From the NCBI GenBank assembly GCA_947449695.1, contig CANFST010000016.1, positions 1 to 59,095 of the forward strand: DNA of 59,095 bases, in the 5' to 3' direction. Position 1 is the first letter of the stretch; every line of letters starts with the position of its first letter. The notes under the pieces were generated by a model that was not told the origin of the DNA, did not search any database, and saw only the letters and a list, made by a program, of their open reading frames with translations. Origin of the DNA: Chitinophagales bacterium (GTDB taxonomy: Bacteria > Bacteroidota > Bacteroidia > Chitinophagales > CAIODY01). This document shows, piece after piece, positions 53,362 to 59,095 of this stretch. Made by a program: the position numbers and the translations under genes.

Positions 53362-53823
53362 TTATTTATTACCAATGAACTCATTAAAGAAAGAAGTATT
53401 ATTGACTCCACCGTATTCAATGTAGTGAAACTTTTTTGAACTCGTGTTGAGCCCAACAGATACAACACCTGTCGGAACACTAATTGTTGAATAAGATGAA
53501 TCGGTACTTATTTTTTCAAGATTGAAAGTATATGAACTCCAAGTATAAGTCCAAGATTGTATAATCAACTGAATTTGCTTTTTAGAAATTTGCTTCATGG
53601 TAGCGCAACAAGGAATTGCACCATAGCTGGTGTCATATTTATAGTTGTTATTCCCAAGAGCTATAAAGTTAATTGAAATGCTTTTCCCAGTAAGAGTATA
53701 TGCGCCTACGCAACCACTAATTTTTAACGAATCGGCATCGATAATTTTATATTCATTTGCCTTTTTCTTTTGACAAGAAATGCAACAAAAAAGTGTTAAA
53801 AAAAACAGTAAAAATATTTTCAT
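53362..53823 (-). CDS. Small lipoprotein of unknown function
   Basis: The 153-residue protein has a lipoprotein signal (MKIFLLFFLTLFCCISCQKKK) with the lipidated Cys most likely in CISC. The mature part is beta-rich and contains two adjacent cysteines (AIPCCATMK). No known domain is recognised. It lies between ruvB and the M1 peptidase gene with gaps of 17 and 6 bases, all on the minus strand, so an operon with both is plausible. An outer-membrane location is inferred from the lipobox. Confidence 0.72.
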   Translation of the reverse strand: MKIFLLFFLTLFCCISCQKKKANEYKIIDADSLKISGCVGAYTLTGKSISINFIALGNNNYKYDTSYGAIPCCATMKQISKKQIQLIIQSWTYTWSSYTFNLEKISTDSSYSTISVPTGVVSVGLNTSSKKFHYIEYGGVNNTSFFNEFIGNK

Positions 53824-53840
53824 GTAGAATTAATTTTATT

Positions 53841-54866
53841 TTAAAATAAATTCCCCACTCGTTGCGGTGGTATTTTTCCAACATGCTTGAACGCCAAATC
53901 TGTAGCTTCTCTTCCCCGAGGGGTTCGCATTAAATATCCCTCCTGAATTAAATAGGGTTCATACACTTCTTCAATGGTACCAGCCTCTTCGCCCACTGCT
54001 GTTGCAATGGTTGTAACGCCAACAGGGCCACCAGCAAACTTTTCAACGATGGCAGATAAAATTCTATTGTCCATTTCATCCAATCCATTTTCATCTACAT
54101 TTAATGCCTGCAAACCATATCGAGCAATTTCTAAATCAATTTTTCCGTTGCCTTTTACCTGTGCAAAATCTCTGATGCGGCGCAACAAAGCATTCGCAAT
54201 ACGAGGCGTACCGCGGCTTCTACGTGCAATTTCAAATGCGCCTTTCGTATCAATTTCTGTTTTTAAAATGGTTGCAGAACGTTTTACAATGCCTGCCAAA
54301 ACTTCTTTTGTATAATAATCAACCCGAGATGTAATACCAAAACGGCTTCGCAAAGGTGAACTTAATAAACCACTTCGAGTAGTTGCACCAACCAATGTAA
54401 ATGGATTCAATGCAATCTGCACCGAACGGGCGTTTGGACCACTTTCAATCATGATGTCAATTTTGAAATCTTCCATTGCGCTGTACAAATATTCTTCAAT
54501 GGTGGTGTTCATTCGATGAATTTCATCAATAAACAAAACATCATTCGGTTGTAAGTTGGTCAGCAAACCTGCTAAATCACCAGCTTTTTCAATCACAGGT
54601 CCGCTGGTCATTTTCATGCTTACGCCCAATTCATTTGCAACAATATGACTCAAAGTTGTTTTGCCCAAACCTGGCGGACCATGCAACAACACATGGTCTA
54701 AAGCTTCGCCACGTTGTTTGGCTGCTTGAATAAAAATCATCAAATTTTCTACAATTTTTTCTTGCCCTGCAAATTCATGAAAGCCTTGCGGACGCAAAAC
54801 TTTTTCAATCTCTTTATCAGTGGGCGACAAATTTTCTTGTTCGTTATTTAGATTCGGATTTCGCAT
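53841..54866 (-). CDS. ruvB: Holliday junction branch migration ATPase RuvB
   Basis: RuvB is the hexameric motor that drives branch migration of Holliday junctions with RuvA. The 341-residue protein has [19 protein letters not shown], Walker [11 protein letters not shown], Walker B FIDEIHRM, sensor 1 [18 protein letters not shown], arginine finger region [18 protein letters not shown] and the winged-helix end ([16 protein letters not shown]). Length matches the family. It lies between recN upstream and the lipoprotein gene downstream; recN-ruvB grouping gives a DNA-repair cluster. Confidence 0.96.
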   Translation of the reverse strand: MRNPNLNNEQENLSPTDKEIEKVLRPQGFHEFAGQEKIVENLMIFIQAAKQRGEALDHVLLHGPPGLGKTTLSHIVANELGVSMKMTSGPVIEKAGDLAGLLTNLQPNDVLFIDEIHRMNTTIEEYLYSAMEDFKIDIMIESGPNARSVQIALNPFTLVGATTRSGLLSSPLRSRFGITSRVDYYTKEVLAGIVKRSATILKTEIDTKGAFEIARRSRGTPRIANALLRRIRDFAQVKGNGKIDLEIARYGLQALNVDENGLDEMDNRILSAIVEKFAGGPVGVTTIATAVGEEAGTIEEVYEPYLIQEGYLMRTPRGREATDLAFKHVGKIPPQRVGNLF

Positions 54867-54887
54867 TTATTTTTTAAAGATAAACAA

Positions 54888-56540
54888 TCAATTCAACAAC
54901 TCTTTTGCATTTGCCATAGCAGCTTCGCCAGGTTGATTGCCGCTCAACATTTTTGCAATTTCAACTATTCGCTCATGCTCATTCAGCGATTTTATTTGCG
55001 ATAAAGTTCGTTCGCCGCTGGTTGTTTTATAAACAAAATAATGAGCATTGCCTTTGGCTGCAATCTGCGGAAGATGAGTGATGCACAGCACCTGATGTGA
55101 TGAAGCTAACTGTTGCAAAACCTTTCCAACCTGCATCGCTACTTCACCGCTGATGCCTGTATCAATTTCGTCAAAAACCAACGTTGGAAGATGCGTTGAT
55201 GCAGCAACTAATGATTTGATGCACAACATTAATCGGCTCAATTCGCCACCAGAAGCCACTTTGCTGATTTCTTGTAATGCACTTCCTTTGTTGGCAGTGA
55301 ATAAAAATTTAAAATTGTCGCTGCCTGTTTGATTAATTTCTTGCAAAGCATGATGCTCAATTTTTAACAAAGCATGTGGCATTCCAACTTCATGCAATAA
55401 TTCATTTACATTTTTTTCAAATGGTGTTGCAGCTTGCAAACGCTTATTTGATAAGGATTTTGCCTTTGTCAATAAGTTTTGATGAAGTGTTGAAATTTCC
55501 TTTTCGATAGACTCGATTTCATCATTGCCAATTTCGATGGCTTTTATTTTTTGTTCAAAATCATTTTGAATTTGTAGCAATTCATCATCGTTGGCAGCGT
55601 TGTGTTTTTTCATCAATCTATTCAACAAATCAATTCGTTCACTCACAATTTGCATGCGTTCTGCATCCGTATTAATATGTTGATTCAAGCTGTCAATTTC
55701 ATCAGCAATGTCTTTAATTTCTAAAGCAGCACTGTTCAATCGCTGATGCAATTCAGCAATTTCAGGTTTTAAATTTTTGATAGAATTGACTTGTGAAATA
55801 ATATTTTTCAATTGCGAAGTAATCGCTTCATCACTTTCACTCAAACCCTGAAATGCTTGCTGCAAAGTGCTTTTAATGTTATCAGCATTTTCTAATAATT
55901 GCAATTCGCTTTCTAATTCAGTGAGTTCATTACCTATTAATTTTGCTTCACTTAACTCTTTAAATTGAAATTGAAAATAATCCAGATTGCGTAAAAGCTG
56001 CTCCTGTTCTGTTTTTAAAGCTGATAAACGATTTTGTTTTTGTTGGTAGTTTTTAAATTGTTGCTGATATGCTGCCAATAAAATTTCGTTTCCAGCCAAC
56101 GCATCTAACATGACCAATTGAAATTTTGAACTGTTCAATGATAACGTTTCATGCTGGCGATGTACATCAATCAATTCTTCTGAAAGCTGCTTTAATGCCG
56201 TTAAATTAACGGGCGTATCATTGATAAAAGCTCTTGATTTTCCATTAGCTGTAATTTCACGACGGATGATGCAATGTGTATCAAAATCAATTTCATTCTC
56301 TTTAAAAAAATCTTCTAAGCCTAAATTTTCAATCAGAAAATTTCCTTCTACCACACATTTTTTTTCTTTGTCAAACAACACATCACTATCAGCTCTTTCA
56401 CCTAACAGCAAGCCTAAAGCACCTAACAGTATTGATTTTCCAGCGCCTGTTTCACCAGTGATAATAGTGAGTTGGTTGGAGAAATTAATTTCCAACTGTT
56501 GTATTAAAGCGTAATTCTGAATATGTAAACTATGCAGCAT
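54888..56540 (-). CDS. recN: DNA repair protein RecN
   Basis: RecN is an SMC-like ATPase recruited to double-strand breaks. The 550-residue protein has Walker A in IITGETGAGKSILLGALGLLLGER, long coiled coils (about 150-350), the signature VASGGELSRLMLCIKSL and Walker B TLVFDEIDTGISGEVA followed by THLPQIAAKGNAHYFVYK. Length is typical. It lies 21 bases upstream of ruvB on the same strand, and a gap of about 50 bases separates it from the next gene. No SOS-like box was recognised. Confidence 0.95.
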   Translation of the reverse strand: MLHSLHIQNYALIQQLEINFSNQLTIITGETGAGKSILLGALGLLLGERADSDVLFDKEKKCVVEGNFLIENLGLEDFFKENEIDFDTHCIIRREITANGKSRAFINDTPVNLTALKQLSEELIDVHRQHETLSLNSSKFQLVMLDALAGNEILLAAYQQQFKNYQQKQNRLSALKTEQEQLLRNLDYFQFQFKELSEAKLIGNELTELESELQLLENADNIKSTLQQAFQGLSESDEAITSQLKNIISQVNSIKNLKPEIAELHQRLNSAALEIKDIADEIDSLNQHINTDAERMQIVSERIDLLNRLMKKHNAANDDELLQIQNDFEQKIKAIEIGNDEIESIEKEISTLHQNLLTKAKSLSNKRLQAATPFEKNVNELLHEVGMPHALLKIEHHALQEINQTGSDNFKFLFTANKGSALQEISKVASGGELSRLMLCIKSLVAASTHLPTLVFDEIDTGISGEVAMQVGKVLQQLASSHQVLCITHLPQIAAKGNAHYFVYKTTSGERTLSQIKSLNEHERIVEIAKMLSGNQPGEAAMANAKELLN

Positions 56541-56593
56541 GAATCAAAAAAAATATCGTGGGTTAAAATTAGTGAAAATGAATAAAGCCGAAA

Positions 56594-56986
56594 TCATTTT
56601 ATCCAATTCATTTTTTTGAAGGCTTCAATTCCTTTTTTAAAAAGTGCGTTTAATTCTTTTTCATCTACTTGTTCTTCTTTTTTAAAATGAAAACAAGTTT
56701 TTCCTTTCAAGGTTTTCCAGGTGTTGGGTGCTAAAGGTTTGAACTCTTTTTCATTCATGTAAGTGGGGAAAAAATAAAAAGTAACGGCATCTTTTCGAAT
56801 AACTATCGAAGCGAAATACATACCTGGCACCATCACTTTTTTGCTGCCATAAGGTGTTGGAATATTTCCAATCACTTCAAAAGCATGCTGGCTGCCTTTG
56901 TTGACAACCAATGGCGGACAATGTTTTTCCATCACCATTTTCAATTGCTGAAAAATTTTCGATTTACTTTCTTCGCTTAATGCCAT
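56594..56986 (-). CDS. Uncharacterised small cytosolic protein
   Basis: The product is 130 residues from ATG 56986 (MALSEESKSKIFQQLK); an alternative ATG at 57040 would add 18 residues, and anything longer would overlap rsmA. The sequence VVNKGSQHAFEVIGNIPTPYGSKKVMVPGMYFASIVIRKDAVTFYFFPTYMNEKEF followed by LKGKTCFHFKKEEQVDEKELNALFKKG looks like a compact conserved domain. It reminds me of DUF1801-like small proteins, but that assignment is tentative. It diverges from rsmA, which starts about 100 bases away. Confidence 0.7.
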   Translation of the reverse strand: MALSEESKSKIFQQLKMVMEKHCPPLVVNKGSQHAFEVIGNIPTPYGSKKVMVPGMYFASIVIRKDAVTFYFFPTYMNEKEFKPLAPNTWKTLKGKTCFHFKKEEQVDEKELNALFKKGIEAFKKMNWIK

Positions 56987-57084
56987 AAAAAATGTTTGAA
57001 GCGAAAATAATCTAATTTTTGTTTCCACATCAGCTTTCATTTTGCTGGGTTGTGTTATCTTTCCCACTTTAAACAAACAGCATT

Positions 57085-57873
57085 TTGCAAAAAAAATTTC
57101 AGCATAAAAAATCATTAGGACAGCATTTTTTAAAAGATGAGGGTGTTGCAATGGATATTGTTGATGCTTTGCAGAATGTAGATGGTGCTGTGGTTGAAGT
57201 TGGGCCAGGTTTAGGTGTTTTAACCAAATATTTAATCAAAAAATATCCGCATAATTTAACAGCCGTGGATATTGATGACAGGCTGGCGCAATTGATTCCA
57301 CAACAATTTGAAGGTATTCATTTTATTCATCAGGATATTTTGAAAGTTGATTTTGCAAAAAACTTTCCTGACAAAAATGTATACGTAATTGGTAATTTTC
57401 CATACAATATTTCTACTGAAATTGTTTTTAGAATAATTGAACAGCGCAATGTGGTGAAGCAGATGGTTGGTATGTTTCAAAAAGAAGTGGCTATGCGATT
57501 GGCTGCTAAAGAAGGCAATAAAGTATATGGCGTTACTTCTATTTTATCACAGGCATTTTTCAAAGTAGAATATTTATTAGATGTGCCTCCTCACTTTTTC
57601 GACCCTCCGCCTAAGGTTCAAAGTGGTGTGGTTCGATTTATGCCACTGGCTGAACCATTTATAATTAAAGATGAAAAACATTTTTTTAATGTGGTGAAAG
57701 CTGGCTTTAATCAGCGCCGCAAAACTTTGCGCAATGCCTTAAAAATTTATCCTGCATCAAAAAAACTGGATGAAAAAATATTGAACCAACGTGCCGAACA
57801 ATTGAGTGTGGCGCAATGGGTAAATTTAGCTAATGAAATTTTGAGCTTTGATGAATTAAATGCCGCTCGATAA
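57085..57873 (+). CDS. rsmA: 16S rRNA (adenine1518/1519-N6)-dimethyltransferase RsmA
   Basis: RsmA (KsgA) dimethylates two adenines near the 3' end of 16S rRNA. The 262-residue protein begins MQKKFQHKKSLGQHFLKDE and has the SAM motif VVEVGPGLGVLTKYL, the acidic VDIDDRL and the catalytic GNFPYNISTEIVFRI. FNQRRKTLRNAL is the usual C-terminal motif. Translation starts at TTG 57085, since no ATG fits. It is convergent with the T9SS gene, 8 bases apart. Confidence 0.94.
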   Translation: MQKKFQHKKSLGQHFLKDEGVAMDIVDALQNVDGAVVEVGPGLGVLTKYLIKKYPHNLTAVDIDDRLAQLIPQQFEGIHFIHQDILKVDFAKNFPDKNVYVIGNFPYNISTEIVFRIIEQRNVVKQMVGMFQKEVAMRLAAKEGNKVYGVTSILSQAFFKVEYLLDVPPHFFDPPPKVQSGVVRFMPLAEPFIIKDEKHFFNVVKAGFNQRRKTLRNALKIYPASKKLDEKILNQRAEQLSVAQWVNLANEILSFDELNAAR

Positions 57874-57881
57874 ATAAACCA

Positions 57882-58773
57882 TCATTTCATTACTTTCTGT
57901 TGCCACAGTTTTTTCCCATTTTGGTCTTTTTGTTCAATGATGTAAATACTTTGTGGCAATGCACTCATATCTATTTCATTGGCTATGCTACTGTTGGCAA
58001 CATAAGGTTGCTGCACTATTATTTGACCCAATAAATTATACAATACCAATGTGGTATTGCTATTATTTGCTGCATTACACCACACTTCCAAGTGTTTGTT
58101 ATTCGCATTATAAAAAGCATTGTTACCACTTGGCAAATTAGGTTGTTCAACTTCTTCATAAATTGAGGATAAATTATCTACCCATTCTATCCCAGCTCTA
58201 TCAGGCGTAACACTCCAACCTTCAATAGCAATATATTGATAATTATCATCAGATACAAACTCAACTTTATAACGATGCCATACACTATCTAATGGTGGCG
58301 ATAACCAAGCTTCTTGATTATACTCACATAAATGCTTACCTAATAATATTTTTAACATCCCAATATCGCATTGTGTGCAGTATTTAAATCTAACCACACA
58401 AGCAGCATCTAAATAAAAATAATATTTTTTCCATTGCTGCAAAGTTCCATTCAATTGCACTCCTAATATCTTATTAAAAGAATCTAATCCTTGTGATACC
58501 GCCCCCCCCCCCAACGTTAATGCAATAAGTTCCATTAGTGGGACTTTGAGTAGTGGGAACAAAAGCATTTCCAAAATTTTCTCCAGTAATCCATGGGGTA
58601 GGAAAGTAACTGCAAATATGCCATGTGAAAAATTGGTCATTATTAATGTCCACGTTCTCAAAAGAAGAGTCTGGAATAGTAATTACACTTTGACAAAAAG
58701 AAGGCTGTAGGGTCGAAAGCAATATCAACAACCCTACAACCTTTACAAACAATATTTTCTTAATGCACCACAC
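57882..58773 (-). CDS. T9SS-sorted surface protein, out of frame at an 11-base G tract
   Basis: The 5' part starts at GTG 58773, has a signal peptide (IKKILFVKVVGLLILLSTLQPSFCQ) and runs through ITIPDSSFENVDINNDQFFTW to CINVGGGGG. It then leaves the frame at the G tract and stops after ITRIRFF. The 3' part, in another frame, continues from GGGAVSQGLDSFNKILGVQLNG through WSVTPDRAGIEWVDNLSSIYEE to a type A sorting tail (VWCNAANNSNTTLVLYNLLGQII to WQQKVMK). Ten or thirteen G would join them into one protein of about 296 residues. The mature part resembles a beta-sandwich surface domain. In the state shown, no intact protein can be made. Confidence 0.82.
58502..58512 (-). repeat. Poly-G tract (11 G on the coding strand), candidate phase-variation switch
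   Basis: Eleven consecutive C on the plus strand lie inside the coding region of the T9SS protein and coincide exactly with the point where the two halves change frame. It is the only G/C homopolymer of this length in an otherwise AT-rich window. Confidence 0.85.
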
Positions 58774-58873
58774 TTATTTATCGTAAATGTTAAGTTGCAT
58801 TAGTTGCCTCCGGGTTGCTGCATAGCTTTTCAGCATTGGGGTTTGGTAGCTGCTTGATTCAGTTAGGCTTTTC
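58774..58873 (-). promoter_or_regulatory. Long 5' leader of the poly-G T9SS gene
   Basis: From the predicted transcription start near 58873 to the GTG at 58773 the leader is about 100 bases. It can form a small hairpin (TGCTG and CAGCA arms around AAAAGCTATG) followed by AACCCGGAGGCAACT. No known riboswitch pattern was matched. The extra GC content relative to other leaders suggests structure, but this is not proven. Confidence 0.3.
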
Positions 58874-58879
58874 ATTTTT

Positions 58880-58911
58880 CAAATCTAAACCATTCTTTTC
58901 AATCAGGCAAA
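58880..58911 (-). promoter_or_regulatory. Promoter for the poly-G T9SS gene
   Basis: On the minus strand TTTG (58911-58908) and TAGATTTG (58887-58880) are separated by 20 bases, an exact match to the Bacteroidota -33/-7 layout. Confidence 0.6.
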
Positions 58912-59015
58912 TTCATAACGAAGCTTTGTAACAATTAAAATTGAGGTTCATTGATAATGGATTGGGGTAGATTTTTATTTACTTTTTTTCATTCCTTATC
59001 AGGAATTTAGAAAAA

Positions 59016-59090
59016 CTGGTTAGGTTTTCACAAAAACATCCTTGGTTTTGTCAATTTCTGGTTAGGTTTTTATAAAAGCTGGTTAAGTTT
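59016..59090 (+). repeat. Short direct repeats at the right edge (CTGGTTARGTTT)
   Basis: CTGGTTAGGTTTT occurs at 59016-59028 and 59058-59070, and CTGGTTAAGTTT at 59079-59090; the starts are 42 and 21 bases apart. A weaker match (CTTGGTTTTG) lies at 59041-59050. The series appears to continue past the window end. The rest of the intergenic stretch from 58912 shows no open reading frame. Confidence 0.55.
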
Positions 59091-59095
59091 CACAA

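Noticed and set aside
59016-59090. CRISPR array at the right edge
   Set aside because: Units of 12-14 bases with 8-30 bases between them and imperfect copies do not match repeat-spacer architecture; no cas gene is in view.
1-59095. tRNA or rRNA genes
   Set aside because: No cloverleaf with a GGTTCGAATCC-type arm or rRNA-like conserved block was recognised in any intergenic region. A tRNA-finding program was not available to confirm this.

Overview
The window looks like chromosomal DNA from a low-GC member of the Bacteroidota, probably close to the Chitinophagales or Sphingobacteriales (inference from gene content, not from a marker tree). The evidence is several secreted proteins ending in type IX secretion (T9SS) sorting domains, Bacteroidota-restricted families (BatA-domain protein, DUF4290, probable IPExxxVDY and DUF6526 proteins), promoters of the TTTG-N20-TAnnTTTG type, and weak or absent Shine-Dalgarno sequences with several TTG/GTG starts. 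No rRNA, tRNA, CRISPR array, integrase or transposase is visible.

Layout. 1-5.0 kb (+): the 3' end of an MBL-fold/rhodanese sulfur protein, phenylacetyl-CoA epoxidase genes paaA, paaB and paaC without paaD/paaE, a probable IPExxxVDY protein overlapping a pterin-4a-carbinolamine dehydratase, and carA. 5.0-8.2 kb (-): glutaryl-CoA dehydrogenase, a lone SIR2-like protein (possible phage defence), and a YycJ-type hydrolase. 8.3-18.8 kb: a large lamin-tail T9SS protein, phosphosulfolactate synthase, a GT22-like mannosyltransferase, an MlaE/MlaF-type lipid ABC transporter, a BatA-domain protein and RlmH. 18.9-22.7 kb: a very small T9SS protein, a Wzz-like protein, an O-antigen-ligase/TPR protein and QueE. 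22.7-29.4 kb (-): a C39-peptidase ABC exporter with its HlyD adaptor and a small membrane protein, then two secreted proteins. 29.9-35.4 kb: FabI, a biotin carrier protein, a 2OG-Fe(II) oxygenase, a Upf1/IGHMBP2-like helicase, a DedA protein, a broken DUF6526 gene and ClpS. 35.4-43.3 kb: a long TPR protein, a DUF2723-like secreted protein, a frameshifted COQ7-like ferritin gene and a YadA-head/S74-chaperone fibre protein. 43.5-51.4 kb: a GNAT, a membrane pyrophosphatase with a cysteine-rich tail, an sdpR-sdpI pair with a visible operator, TatA, GatA, a lytic transglycosylase and DUF4290. 51.4-58.8 kb: an M1 aminopeptidase, a lipoprotein, RuvB, RecN, an unknown cytosolic protein, RsmA and a T9SS protein interrupted by an 11-base G tract.

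Most of this is housekeeping and cell-envelope biology. The unusual material is: (i) four reading-frame lesions, three of them in homopolymers (28370-28375, 39991-39993, 58502-58512) and one an in-frame stop (34764-34766); the G11 tract is the best candidate for phase variation of a surface protein, although sequencing or assembly error must be excluded first; (ii) a SIR2-like protein with asparagine at the usual catalytic histidine; (iii) a Cys/Met-rich tail on the pyrophosphatase; (iv) a C39 exporter with no precursor peptide beside it; (v) short intergenic repeat families between the paa genes and at the right edge. I did not find a multi-gene system that I can claim is new.
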